Assembly: GCF_003255815.1 (NCBI RefSeq)
Contig: NC_037670.1
Span: 60,896,960-60,960,959, forward strand
Direction: 5' to 3'
Origin: Theropithecus gelada
Lineage: Eukaryota; Chordata; Mammalia; Primates; Cercopithecidae
DNA: 64,000 nucleotides
The translations under genes and the position numbers were made by a program. The stretch's first letter is position 1, and the number at the start of each line of letters is the position of its first letter. Under the pieces are notes generated by a model. That model made no database searches. It was not told the origin of the DNA and worked only from the letters and a program-made list of their open reading frames with translations. Shown here piece by piece: positions 23,100 through 34,734 of the stretch.

Positions 23100-23606
23100 A
23101 TGTATTCTCTGAAAACAAACTATCCAAAATCTTAGTGGCTGAAAACAGCAACCATTTTATGGTGTTTCTTGATTTCATGGGTCAGGCATTTGGGCAGGGT
23201 TCCGCAGGCTTACTTCTTTGTTCCAAGCGGTGTCAACTGAAGTCACTCAGTACTGTCAATGATAGAACAATGCTAGGATTTCTTCAGTCACACGCTCAGC
23301 ACCTTAGCTTGAAGAACCTGAAGTTTGGGTTCAGTAGGGGCCATCCCTCAGAACACCTACATGTGGCTTCTCTAGCATGGAGCCTCAGACTTCTGTATCT
23401 CAGGGATCCCAGGAAGATGATTCTATGAGTGGAAGTTGTAAGCCCTTCCTATGAGATGGTTTCAGATTCTGTTCTTTTGTGACATTGCATTAATCAACAA
23501 GTCATCAAGTTCAACTCAGACTCAAAGACAGAGGAATTCGATTCCACCTCTTAGTGAGAGAAGTAGCAAGGAATTTGTGGCCGTCTTTAATCTATTACAC
23601 GGATTT
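23100..23606 (-). mobile_element. Old LTR-like repeat (MaLR/ERVL type, tentative)
   Basis: AACAAACTATCCAAAATCTTAGTGGCTGAAAAC, GGGTCAGGCATTTGGGCAGGG, ACATGTGGCTTCTC and CAAGTCATCAAGTTCAACTCAGACTC match the recalled layout of an old LTR family read backwards. The open frames here (97 and 82 codons) carry no protein domain. Confidence 0.5.
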
Positions 23607-23783
23607 CTAAGTCAAAATGTTTTGACCAAAGGTAATTGTGATTTTCATGTTTGCGGGTTTTTTAGATATATTAATTCATGTGTAAGACATTGTAGATAAG
23701 TGGTCATTGGGGTATGCAACTTACCTAGACTTCTTTGAGAAAAATGTATTTTCCTGAAAATCTTTTCTGAAATGTTTCCTGCT

Positions 23784-24153
23784 CGCTCCTTCCTTCCTTC
23801 CTTCCTTCCTTCCTTCCTTCCTTCCTTCCTTCCTTCCTTCCTTCCTTCCTTCTTTCTCTATCTTTCTTTCTTTCTTTCGAGTCTCGCTCTGTCACCCAGG
23901 CTGGAGTGCAGTGGAACAATCTCAGCTCACTACAAGCTACACCTCCTGGGTTCACACCATTCTCCTGCCTCAGCCTCCTGAGTAGCTGGGACTACAGGCA
24001 CGCACCACCACACCTTGCTAATTTTCTGTATTTTTAGTAGAGACAGGATTTCACCATGTTAGCCAGGAAGGTCTTGATCTCCTGACCTCGTGATCTGCCC
24101 GCCTCGGCCTCCCAAAGTGCTGGGATTACAAGCGTGAGCTGCCATGCCTGGTC
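23784..24153 (-). mobile_element. AluY with (TTCC)n tail
   Basis: The Alu reads GAGTCTCGCTCTGTCACCC to GTGAGCTGCCATGCCTGG. Its tail on the left has become (TTCC)n and (TTTC)n, 23785-23877. TSD TGAAATGTTTCCTGCT / TGGAATGTTTTCTGCT at 23768-23783 and 24154-24169, two differences. Confidence 0.95.
23785..23877 (+). repeat. (TTCC)n/(TTTC)n microsatellite
   Basis: About 16 TTCC units, then TTTC units, grown from the Alu A tail (GGAA/GAAA on the Alu strand). The lysine/arginine/glycine-repeat reading frame across it is low-complexity noise. Confidence 0.97.
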
Positions 24154-24299
24154 TGGAATGTTTTCTGCTTTCTTAGGCATACATTTGTAAGTATTACTTT
24201 TATTACTATTAGTCACTGACATTCTTTCTTACCCAGATGGCCATTTAGTCTCTATTAACAGGTTATTTGTTCATTAATTTATACTCATTTACAAATGTA

Positions 24300-26157
24300 A
24301 TAAATTAGTTTTCCCTTTGTGCATTGCTTTTTAAATCAGATTTAAATATAATTTACATATTGTAAATTCAGCCATTTAAAATGTCATTCACCTATTTAAA
24401 CAAATTCCATGGATTTTAATATATTCACAAATATTTACAAACATGACCACAATTTTAGAACAGTTTGTCATCTCAAGAAGAAACATTATACTCTTTAGCC
24501 ATCACACTCCTGTCACCCCTCCCACCCAACCCTAAGAAAACAGTAATCTATGTTCTGTCTCTATGAATTTCCCTGTTGTGGATATTTTCTGTGAATTGAT
24601 TCATATACCATATAGCTTTTCTTATTTAGCATAATGTTTTCAAGGTTTGTCCATTTGATTGCATATATCAGTATTTCATTCATTTTAATGAACAAATAAC
24701 AATGCATTGTATAAATGTAGCACATTTTTCATTCATTTTTTCATTGATGGAAAATTGCATTGTTTCCAGTTTTCAGTCATTATAAATAATGCTGCTATAA
24801 ACAATCACATACTCCAGGGGTGTCCAATCTTTTGGTTTCCCTGGGCTACACTGGAAGAAGAATTGTCTTAGGCCACACATAACATACACTAACACTAACA
24901 ATAGCTGATGAGCTAAAAACCAAAATTGCATGAAAATATCATAACATTTTAAGAAAGTTTACAAATTTCTGTTGGGCTGCATTCAAAGCCCATTGGGCCA
25001 CGTGTAGCCCATGGGCTGTGGGTTTGGCTAGCTTGACATAGACATTTTGAGTGGATATATGTTATCATTTCTCTTGGGTATGTACCTAAGAGTAAATTTG
25101 CTGGTTCATATGGTGGCCATATATTTAATTGCTTAAGAGACTGCCAAACTGTTTTTCAAAGTGGTTGGCCCATCTTACATACCCATCAGCAGTATATGAG
25201 TATCCTGATTTCTCTAAATTCTCACCAACACTTGTTACTATCTGACCTTGTGATTCCAGCCATCTTAATGGGTATAAAGTGGTATTTTATTATTGTTTAG
25301 ATTTGTGTTTTTATAACTAATGATATCAAACATTGTTTCATGTGTGTATCTTCATTTGTATATTTCCTGGAAAAAATACATTCAGCTGTTTCACCTATTT
25401 CTTGAATTGACTAACCTTTTTATTATTAAATGGTAAGAATTATTTATATACTCTAGATGGAAAACCCTTATAAAATACATGTTTTATAAATATTTTCTAT
25501 TTAGTGAGTTGTCTTCTCACTTTCTTGATGTCCTTTGAGGCACAAAATTTGTAATTCTGATGAAGTCCAATTTACCTATTTTATTCTATTGTTACTTATG
25601 ATTTTGGCATCATATCTAATAATCCTTTGTGAAATCCAAAGTCTTAAAGATTGATTATGTTTTCTTCGAAAAGTTTTATACTTTTAGCTCCCACGTTTAG
25701 GTCTTTAACACATTTTTACTTAACTTTTGTATATGGTGCAATACAAGGGCCCCAATTTATTATTTTGTCAGTAGTCTATCCAGTTGGCACAGTACCACCT
25801 ATTGAAAGCGTTCCTCCTTCCTTTACTGAGTGGTTTTGGCCCCCTTGTAGAAAATCAGTTGCCCACGGATGGATGAATTTACATCTAGACTCTCCATTCT
25901 ATTCCATTTATCTACATGTATCCTTGTGCCAGTATCACACTGTCTTGATTACTGCTGCTTTGTAGTAAGATTTGAGATCAGGAAGTGTGAGTGTGAGTCT
26001 CTTATTTTGTTCTTCGTTTTTAGAATTGTTTTGGCTGTTCTGAGTTCCTTCAGTTCCATATGAATTATGGAATCAGTTTGTCAATGTTTACAAACGAGTC
26101 AGCTAGGTTTCTGATAGGGACTGTGTTGAATTTGAAGATCATTTGAGGGAGAATTGC
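24300..26157 (-). mobile_element. Ancient L1 3' end (L1M-type)
   Basis: The minus-strand 3' UTR (CACTCCTGTCACCCCTCCCACCC) leads into ORF2: TATAAATAATGCTGCTATAAAC, GTATGTACCTAAGAG, CCATATGAATTATGGAATCAG, CTGATAGGGACTGTG. A MER30-like element interrupts it at 24815-25035. The frames are decayed. Confidence 0.87.
24815..25035 (+). mobile_element. MER30-like hAT element
   Basis: Starts CAGGGGTGTCCAATCTTTTGG, ends TTGGCTAGCTTG, with TAACATACACTAACACTAACAATAGC in the body. Flanks ACATACTC (24807-24814) and ACATAGAC (25036-25043) are a decayed 8-bp TSD. Closest of the three copies to the recalled consensus. Confidence 0.92.
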
Positions 26158-26746
26158 ACTGTAGCTCTCCATGCTCTGTTCAAATGAAATCGCTTCCGTT
26201 GTGAAGTAATCTATGGCTGGCTTCTCCTCTTGGGTAACATCTCTGAGCCAGAGCCCTGGAGCTGGGGAATCTCTCTGAGTGACACCTCGCTCTGGGAGCT
26301 CAGCACTTGGTGAAGCAGGTAGGAGAGATATCAAGCAGCATGAGATCATCTCAGCTTGCATAGAACTACTCCCTTATGAGACAAGAAAGGGCTGCAAGGG
26401 CCCCAGGATTCTCAGCAGTGTGGACTGGGCAGAAAAACGGTGTCCCCCTCTCCATGCACTCCCCCAGTGCTTGCCTCAGTAACTAAGGGCAGGATGAGAA
26501 ACACTGAAATTCTGCTATTTCTGGGAGAAAATATCTGAAACTGTGAGGTGGTACGGGAAGCCCTGTGTGCTTGGCTGCAGCAGTCCAGAACAGAGTCTCC
26601 CGTTCAGGAACTGGGAGGGGTGAGGAAAGGAGTGCTTTTGTTCAGATACCACTGATTCTACCTTTCTTACTGAATTTTATAGATTTTCTTGAACAAATGT
26701 TTCTTATTTGCTGTCTGTTCTTAGGATTGTTTAAAGATGCTTTAAA
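26158..26746. other. Unassigned, moderately GC-rich sequence
   Basis: May belong, with 27304-27600, to one older element split by the pyrimidine tract. I could not name it. Confidence 0.35.
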
Positions 26747-27181
26747 TTTTCCCCTCCCCTCCCCTCCCCTCCTCTGCCCTCCCCTTCCCTTCCCTACTCT
26801 CTTCCCCTCTCCCTTCCCTTCCCCTCTCCTTTCCCTTTCTCTTCACCTCCCCTCTCCCTTCCCTTCCCCTCTCCCTTCCCTTTCCCTTTCTCTTCTCCTG
26901 CCCTCTCCCTTCCCTTCCCTTCCCGTCTCCTTTCCCCTCTCCTCTCCCTTCCCTTCCCTTCCCCTCTCTCTTCCCCTCTCCCTTCCCTTCCCTTCTCCCT
27001 TCCCCTCTCCCTTCCCTTCTTCCCTTCCTCCCTTCCCTTCCTTCCCTCCCTTCCTTTCCCTTTCCTTCCTCCTTTCCTTCCTTCCCTCCTTCTCTCTCTC
27101 TCTTTCCTTCTTTCCTTCTCTCTCCCTTTCCTTTCCTTTCCTTTTTTCTTTTCTTTTCTCTTTTTTCTCTTTTCTTTTCTC

Positions 27182-27274
<93 letters not shown>

Positions 27275-27303
27275 TTGCTCTCTCTTTCTCTTCTCTTTCT
27301 CTT
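26747..27303 (+). repeat. 557-bp homopyrimidine tract
   Basis: Almost uninterrupted C/T: (CCCCT)n and TTCCC-type units at 26747-27060, mixed CT to 27180, then (CTTT)n with about 22 units at 27183-27272. The opposite strand is pure G/A. A 328-codon plus-strand frame and minus-strand frames of 196 and 183 codons across it are Ser/Pro/Phe/Leu or Lys/Arg/Glu/Gly artefacts. Confidence 0.97.
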
Positions 27304-28479
27304 TTTACCAGATTCACTGGGGAGTGGGTCAAAAAAGCTCCTCACACTGTAATGCCAGAAGAAAATCTAAGAACTTGGGTGATTTCATTTTACAAGTGCA
27401 CTCCACACTCCTGACAATGAAAAGTCTTGAACATGGAGGAGACACTGAGGCAGTGGAATCTCAGGCCTTCTCACCTTTAGGGGGTGAAGAAGCTGGAGTG
27501 GGATGGAACCAGGCCCTCCCCACAGTCCCTGAACTGCCCAACTGGGTGTGACCACACCCACTCCAGCTAGTGTCAGTTCCAGTTTTTCCACCAGTGTAAT
27601 TAGTTAGATTTTTGACTTAAACTTGTTTTTTTTAAAAAATAGATGAACCGTCCATTAAATGAAAAAGCATGTTCATTTACAGGGAAGGGTTATAAATGCA
27701 TGACATGCCCAGACATAAGAAAGTTTCCAAATCTAAGTTTTATAAAGCTACTTTGCAGTAGTTCATGATTCTTATAACAAGATGCTCTTGAGTCTATCAT
27801 AAGTTATTTTGTCTTTCCATTTATTCATTTTCACCTGCAAAGTACTCTCGGCTTCCCCACATTATTATTGTATCATGATACCAAACTGTATATATCATGA
27901 AGAAAAAGGAAAACTCTCTAATGAATTCCTCAATGAATTTGATTATGAACTGTGATTTCTTAATATATTCTTTTCTGCAGAAGGACTTGTCAAGTTAAAA
28001 ATAACTGAGCCTTACATTATGTTCTTATCTTCTATTCATATGAACTCAAAAATAAGTTCTATCATTTTACAGCCAAGCTAAAGAAAAAATGAGTCTGTCA
28101 CCAAATATGTGGAAAAAACATTGACCTTTTAAATGACATCACTTGTGTTTCAGAAAGTGGCCAAAGACTTGAAATCTAATATTAAACTACTTGTGGAAAA
28201 TCTTCAGGCAATCAGGAAATAAATACAGAAATTACATAAAAATTACTGGAGGTAAATAATATTTTTATTAGTAGCTGCAAAATAGACTATATTTGTTATA
28301 TAAAACCTGACAATACAAAATGTTAAACTTCTACCTCTAGAATCAGAAAGATAGCAGTTTAACCTGGTTGTTTATGCAACGATTTTATGCATTTACATAA
28401 AGGTTTATGTGAAGCCTCTTAGTCAACCACAAAGGTATATAACAATTTAAAATATGCACTCAACCAATAAACTATGTTT
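27304..28479. other. Unassigned sequence
   Basis: 27304-27600 is GC-richer and could pair with 26158-26746. The rest is A+T-rich with no recognised feature. Confidence 0.35.
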
Positions 28480-29062
28480 CAGATTCCAAAGATCTAAAGC
28501 AATCCAGAGAATGAAAGAAAATATTTGCAAATCAAATATCTGATTAGAGATTAATATTCTGAATATATAGAGGATTCCTAAAACTCAACAACAAAAGACC
28601 TAAAGTCGCTTAAAACTGGGAAAAGGACTTAAATGGACATTTCACCAAAAACAGTAGACAAAAAAGCACATAAAAAGATGATTAACACCACTAATCATTA
28701 GGGAAATACAAATAAAAGCCACAAGGAGATACCATTTCACACCCATTAGGAGGGCTACTATCAAAACAAATGCATGAACAAAGAGAAAATACATGTTGGG
28801 TGAGAACTTGAAGAAATTGAACCCTTGTGCATTGCTAGTGGACATGCCAAATGGTACAGCTATGATGAAAAATAGTATGATGGTTCCATAAAAAGTTAAA
28901 AATGTGGTCCAACAATTGCACTTTTGGGTATGTACCCAAACAAATGAAAGCAGGGGTTCAAAGACATATTGTACATTATGTTCATAGCAGCATTATTCAC
29001 AATAGCCAAAAAATAAAAGCAGCCCAATTGTCCATCAGTGGAGGAATAAATAAGCAAAATTA
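28480..29062 (+). mobile_element. Ancient L1 ORF2 end (L1MA/MB-type), part 1
   Basis: ATTTGCAAATCAAATATCTGATTAGAG, ACTAATCATTAGGGAAATAC, TGGTCCAACAATTGCACTTTTGGG and AGCAGCATTATTCACAATAGCC are plus-strand L1 ORF2 C-terminal sequence. It continues at 30363-30438 and 30884-31176 after the repeat tract and insertions. Confidence 0.88.
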
Positions 29063-29611
29063 CGTGTGTGTGTGTCTGTGTGTGTGTGTATATATGTATA
29101 TACACAGACATATGGATATGTATGTGTATATATGCATAAATATATGTATATACACAGACATATGGATATGTCTGTGTTTATATAGATAAATATATGTCTA
29201 CACACATGGATATATGTGTATATACATATATATGTGTGTCTGTGTATACATGCATATATTATATATGTCTGCATATATGCATACACATGTTTACATAGAC
29301 ATATGTATACATACATACATGTGTATATGTGTACATATGTATACATACATATGCGTTTATGTCTATATTTTTTTAAAATTTTGCTTAGAATAAGCAAATA
29401 TGTATATACATAATATCCTAATTTTTCTTAGTATAAATGAGCAAAATTATTTGTACATTTATCATGCATATATATACATAAATTATACATGTATAAATAT
29501 ACATATATATTTGTTATAATTTTGCTTAGAATAAGCTACGTTAGGTGTACATATACACATACATATATGCATACATATATACATATATGTATACATACAT
29601 ACATATATACG
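29063..29611 (+). repeat. TG/TA-rich tract with palindromic TAAGCAAA units
   Basis: (TG)n, TATG and TACA repeats, punctuated by copies of the flanking L1 motif TAAGCAAAATTA in both directions: 29051-29063, 29391-29398, 29439-29450, and inverted as TTTGCTTA at 29380-29387 and 29521-29528. TTTGCTTA-GAA-TAAGCAAA at 29380-29398 is a perfect hairpin. Confidence 0.93.
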
Positions 29612-30186
29612 TGAGGCAGGAGAAAAGGGTCTGGAGGCAGGGAACTTAAGGCCAATTCGGGCTGAATCAAGGTAAAACACCAAGGTCTGGGTCCAGGGAA
29701 TATAAGGCCAATTACCGCAAACTTCCTAAAGTTAATCTAAAAGGAAAAACTCCGTCTCCCCACGCTGAGTAACAAAGGATCAAAGGCTACTCTCCATACA
29801 GCCTTCCCCTGCCCTCACATCTCAGAGGGAGAGGAAAAGTGCCTTGGATTGGCTGTGGGCCAAACAGGGACCATCCCTTCATCTGCACAGGGCACCAATT
29901 CACCTCAGCCTTAAATTAGCCACAGACCAAATCCTCCATCCACATAAGAGGTAGCTGACAATAACTTCAAAGGGAGTACTTAAGACTCAGAAAACTTTCT
30001 AACTTGGACCTTGAGCTGCTTGCAGTGGTCCACTCACAGCCTGTGGAGTGCTTTCTCACTGTAATAAATCCCTGCTTTTGCTGGTTTGTTCCTGTGTTTC
30101 ATTCCTCTGCTACTTTGTGCATTTTGCTCAATTCTTTCTTCAAAACACCAAGGACCAGGACAACTCATGGTCAAGACCTGGTAACA
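29612..30186 (+). mobile_element. Solo LTR (ERV1-type, family not named)
   Basis: TG...CA bounded: TGAGGCAGGAGAAAAGGG to CAAGACCTGGTAACA, about 575 bp. AATAAA at 30063-30068 lies before a C/T-rich U5-like end (TTGTTCCTGTGTTTCATTCC). No retroviral genes adjoin, so it is a solo LTR. Candidate 4-bp duplications TACG/TAAT do not match well. It splits the TG/TA tract. Confidence 0.8.
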
Positions 30187-30362
30187 TAATTATGTATATA
30201 TGCATATATGTATATGTGTATATATATTTTGCTTATGCACATATATGTATGTATACATATATATGTATATATGTGTCTATATATACACACCTAATTTTAC
30301 TGATTGATTGTAAGCAAAATTATAATAAATGTGTGTGTGTGTGGGTGTGTGTGTGTGTGTAG
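30187..30362 (+). repeat. TG/TA-rich tract, part 2
   Basis: Continuation of 29063-29611 beyond the solo LTR, with ATTTTGCTTATG near 30226, TAAGCAAAATTAT at 30311-30323 and a (TG)n near 30331-30360. Confidence 0.93.
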
Positions 30363-31176
30363 ACACATATATAGCCAAAGGAAGGAAATTCTGACATATC
30401 CTATATCATGGCCAAGGCGTGAAGACATTATATTAAGCTGTATCAGTCAGGGTTCTCTAGAGGGACAGAACAAATAGGATAGATAGATATGTATAAAGGA
30501 GGGTTTACTAAGTATTAACTCACACAGTCACAAGATCCCACAACAGGCCATCTGCAAGCTGAGGAGCAAGGAGAGCCAGTCCGAGTCCCAAAACTAAAGA
30601 ACTTGGAGTCCATTGTTTGAGGACAGGAAGCATCCAGCAGGAGAGAAAGATGTACGCTGGGAGACTAGGCCAGTCTAATTTGTCACATTTTTCTGCCTGT
30701 TTTATATTCACTGGCAGTTGATTAGATGGTGCTCATGCAGATTAAGGGTTGGTCTGGTCTGCCTTCCCCAGTCCACTGACTCAAATGTTAATCTCCTTTG
30801 GCAACATCCTCACAGACACACCCAGGATCAATACTTTCCATCCTTCAATCAAGTTGACACTGAGTATTAACCATCACATAAGTGAAACAAGCCAATCACA
30901 GAAGGACTTGTACTGTGTGTTTTCACTCATACAAGGTACTGAGAGTAGTCAAATTCACACACACAGGCTGGTCGCCAGGGGCTGGCATGAGGGGAGAATG
31001 GGGAGTTATTGTTTAGTGAATACAGAACTTCAATATTGCAAAGATGAAAAAGTTCTGTGGATAGATGGTGGTAATAGTTGCTCAACAAAGTGAACATACT
31101 TAATGCCACTGAACTGTACATTTTAAAATAGTTAAAATGCTTAATTATGTGTTATAAATATTTTACCACAATTTCA
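30363..31176 (+). mobile_element. Ancient L1 3' end, part 2
   Basis: GAAGACATTATATTAAGC, then after the LTR-like element TAAGTGAAACAAGCCAATCACAG, CTGGTCGCCAGGGGCTGG and CCACTGAACTGTACATTTTAAAATAG: the L1MA/MB-type 3' UTR. Confidence 0.87.
30439..30878 (-). mobile_element. LTR-like repeat, second copy
   Basis: TGTATCAGTCAGGGTTCTCTAGAGGG to TATTAACCATCACA, the same family as 2601-3138. Flanks TAAGC (30434-30438) and TAAGT (30879-30883) fit a 5-bp TSD with one change. It has only a short GATAGATAGATA at the place where the first copy carries 77 bases of GATA. Confidence 0.85.
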
Positions 31177-31199
31177 AAAATAAATTTAAACTCATTGTA

Positions 31200-31683
31200 T
31201 TGGAGATTTTAGCACATATATGTAAGTGATAAAGTAGCAGACAAAACATTAAGATGTGAACAACCCAATTAAAAAATGAGACCTACTTGACACAACGTAC
31301 ATTGTGCCTAACAATGACTTAATATACATTTTTCTCTGGTGCATACAAATATGAAATTTGGCTCACATATTATATGGTGACATAATCTGGGTCACAAAGT
31401 ATCAACACACTTAAAAGAATTGAAAACAAATATACAGTATGTTCTCTAACACAATAGTATACAGATCAAATCAGTAACATATAAATAAAAAAGCACTTTA
31501 AATCTTTTATTTGGAAGCGAAGTGATATCTTTTAAAATAATCCACGGATCATAAAGGAAATCGCAAAGGAAGTTTGAAAACATTTTAAAGTTAATGATAA
31601 GGAAGTAACAACTTATCAGTTCCATAAACTAAAGGTTTTCTCAGAGGGAATTTTATAGAGTAAAAAAATCTATGATCTAACTA
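31200..31683 (+). mobile_element. Ancient L1 ORF2 fragment (L1ME-type, tentative)
   Basis: AACACAATAGTATACAGATCAAATCAGTAAC, then AATAATCCACGGATCATAAAGG, then TTCTCAGAGGGAATTTTATAG and AAAATCTATGATCTAAC fit the endonuclease/RT linker of old L1 ORF2. Very decayed. Confidence 0.5.
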
Positions 31684-33118
31684 TTGTGAGGGACGAGAAT
31701 ATGCCACTCCAACATGTGTTTTATTGGTTTGAGGACTGTTGAGCTTAAGGCAATAAGAGGAAATAAATGCAGGAAAGTTCTCTTCACTCTCTCTACTTGT
31801 CCAAAATCAGGACATAAAGTAAAGACAAAGATCCTCTCCCTCCCATCACTACCAGTGTGAACCAAGGGTCACCAGTGTTACAAATAAATTTTTGGTGCTG
31901 CAAAGGAAATAGCAATCGAATATGAATTTTCTCAGCAAGACAGTTTTACTTTTTGCAGAAAAGGTGCTTCTCGGAAGCTTGATTGTCATGAAAGCACCAT
32001 GAGCAAAGAAAGGCAGAGGTTTTTATCCCTGACGCATTGAGTCCTTATTGCTGTGTTCTGTCTCCATTGGCTAGAGCTGGACCGCACAATCTAGACTGAT
32101 CCTGATTGGCTAAAAACTTAAAACTTTGCTAAATAGGTAAACACGTGATAGAGAACAAAGAAAGAATGGGGGTTGTTTACAGAAAACTATGAGAATAATA
32201 GGCCGGGCACGGTGACTCAAGCCTGTAATCCCAGCAATTTGGGAGGCCGAGGTGGGCGAATCATGAGGTCAGGAGATCAAGAACATCCTGGCTAACACAG
32301 TTAAACCCCATCTCTACTAAAAATACAAAAAATTAGCCAGGTGTGGTGGCGGGCACCTGTGCTCCCAGCTACTCAGGAGACTGAGGCAGGAGAATGGCCC
32401 GAAACTGGGAGGCAGAGTTTGCATCAAGCCGAGATTGTGCCACTGCACTCCAGCCCAGCCTGGGCGACAGAGCAAGACTCCATCTCAAAAAAAAAAAAGA
32501 AAGAAAAAGAAAAAGAAAATAATAACATTTCCGAATAAAGAAGAGGCATAGGCTGTAAGCTGGAAAATGCCTGGGCATGTTTGGACATGTCTGAGCAGGC
32601 TATAGGCCAGAACAAATAACTTGGTTAAAGTACAAGGACATAGAATGTACTTATTCCCTTACTATATTTAACTACATCGGGCTTCAAAAAGGGTTACTAG
32701 CAAAAAGCAAGGAAACTTGAAAGAAGTAAGTTTTTGGAAGAAACTATTATTTCTAACACTTATTATTTATTCTTTAACAACAAGAGAAACTTTGAAGAGG
32801 AACTTTTTACTTTTCACACCACTAAACAACCTTAGGCCTTTCTGGGTCCAGCCTTTATCTGCCACTTACTTGCCTTGTCCCAAGTTGCCACCCCTAGATT
32901 TCAAAGTCTTTTTCCTTGTTCTTATCCCTTCTCTAAACATGTCCTGTTCTTTGATAAAGATGCTACATCAGCTGTAATTAAATGCCACCTTTTTGAGCAC
33001 TACTCGTTCCCTGAGTTTGTCCCAAACTTCTTTTTGTTTTTCTTTTATGAATGTCTTTTGTTACATGGGTCCATTTCAACTAAGAACTCAAGAGGGCTGA
33101 GGAAAAACATATTTTTCT
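31684..33118 (-). mobile_element. Probable ERV LTR interrupted by an Alu
   Basis: The minus strand starts near AGGGGAAGAAAAATATG..TTTTTCC, continues CAGCCCTCTTGAGTTCTTAG and GGCATTTAATTACAGCTGATG, and ends with CCAATAAAACACATG (signal at 31717-31723) and CGTCCCTCACA at the left edge. An Alu lies at 32201-32516. About 1.1 kb without the Alu, and no protein frames. The family is not named and the right boundary is approximate. Confidence 0.5.
32201..32516 (+). mobile_element. AluY-type Alu
   Basis: Starts GGCCGGGCACGGTGACTC and has AATCATGAGGTCAGGAGATCAAG. The right arm carries a small duplication (CCAGCCCAGCCTGGG). (AAAAG)n-like tail. TSD GAATAATA (32193-32200) and AAATAATA (32517-32524). Confidence 0.94.
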
Positions 33119-34665
33119 TCCCCTTTAGTAACCATTTTTAAAAATTAGGAAAATATATCATGAAATTGACTCCAAAAATCACTAATGAATGAAACTACAG
33201 ATTGATAGGCATAAATCTGAGAAAAATGCTAAAGTCTATTAAAGATAATAAATGTGAAAACAGGCAAATACGTTCAAAAGTTTCTTGGAATAAAAAGATA
33301 ATTCCATATTTATATTTGTGCAAATAATATTAAAAATAGCTGTCCTAAATAAATAATACAATTAATCAGACATAAAAGAAAATAACTCATTTACTATAAA
33401 GCTGATAAAATCAATTTGTAAATCTTTTATGAGGAACACTTAAAGATATCAACAAGCTTGTAGAAAAAAACTTGAAAATCAAAAGAAACACTATCTTTGT
33501 TATATATAAAGCTTCCATAGACCATAGAAAAATATTGTTGCTGAATAATCTATTAATTTAATATGATCTTGAAAAACCTTCTAGTCCTAGACAAGCAGAT
33601 TTAAATGTCATATAGAATATTTACAAAAATTCTGAAAAGAATAAAGAGAGTAGCTCTACTAAATATAAATATATATATATATATAAAGTATATATATAAT
33701 CACTATATATGTGTAGGGATTGGAACAGTATGCTTCGTATAGTACTACAACTGGAGTAGACAAATCTATCAAAGGAATCATATTTTACATTTAGTAAATG
33801 TATTAGACGAACTATGTGTCCGTATTTTTTAAAAACAAGCATCTTTTTTTTTGTAATACTTTTCATACAGAGTGAATTCCAGAAAGCTCAAGACTCTAAT
33901 TTATGTAATATATAATTAACTTCATGAGAAAAGAAAACTCGATAGAAAATATGAACAAAGAGTAAGAACATGTATTCACAGAATGAGAACTATGAATGAC
34001 GTTTAAACATTACTCAGATGTGACTCATTATAATGAGGTCTCATTATAATTATGAGACACATAAAATAAACTCAGCGGACTGTTCTCTCACCCACCGTAT
34101 TGGGAAATGTCAAAAAGTCTAGGAACACCCTCTGTTGATCGCTGCATAGGCAGTCAATTTTACATCTTTACTTTGGGAGTACAATTTGGAACACAACCTA
34201 TGAAGGGTGATTTTGTAATAAAAGAACTCACTTACTATAGCTAAGAGACAATTTGCAAATTTTATCTGAAAAATGCTTAAATATACCAATAGGCACAGTG
34301 ATGTCAGGAAAGAAAATTAAGGTCTACTTTTGGGTATCAAAATTTCAAATGTACACATCATTTGCCTGCCACATAATTCCAATTGTAAGCGTTCATTTAC
34401 AAACAAAAATCAAGATCACATGCATAAAGCTTATGTTTAGTCATTATGTATCATTGAAAAGTTTGGAAATATAAATATCTGTCAAATCATTGAATTAAAT
34501 TATGATATATGCAAATGAAATAACATGCAGCCAAAGGAAAAAAATGAACTTTACATAGTCCTATAAAGTGATCTCAAAGATATTTATGCAGATGAATAAG
34601 CCAAGTATAGAATAGTGTGTGGGGTGATTATATGTACCTATTAGTTTAAATATTTTAAAAAATTG
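33119..34665 (+). mobile_element. Ancient L1ME/HAL1-type 3' part (tentative)
   Basis: The right part is clearest: GTTTGGAAATATAAATATCTGTC, TTATGATATATGCAAATG, ACATGCAGCCAAAGG, GAATAGTGTGTGGGGTGATTATATG. This is the old L1 3' layout (ATGGAATACTATGCAGCC...AACAGTGTGTA). It is probably one element with 31200-31683, split by the LTR. Confidence 0.5.
33668..33715 (+). repeat. (TA)n tract
   Basis: AAATATATATATATATATATAAAGTATATATATAATC, an imperfect TA microsatellite. Confidence 0.92.
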
Positions 34666-34734
34666 TCTGCACAAGCACAACGCTCTGTACCCACTGGCTC
34701 CCTCTTGGGAAGGGGAAAATGGAGGACAAGTTAT

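Noticed and set aside
26565..27551. 328-codon plus-strand frame and 196/183-codon minus-strand frames
   Set aside because: They are readings of the C/T (G/A) low-complexity tract, with Ser/Pro/Phe/Leu or Lys/Glu/Arg/Gly monotony and no domain.
29035..29397. 120-codon Tyr/Ile/Thr-rich minus frame
   Set aside because: Product of the TA/TG/TACA repeat, not a protein.
29612..30186. Possible full endogenous retrovirus
   Set aside because: Only one LTR is present; both flanks are the TG/TA tract and L1, with no gag, pol or env traces.
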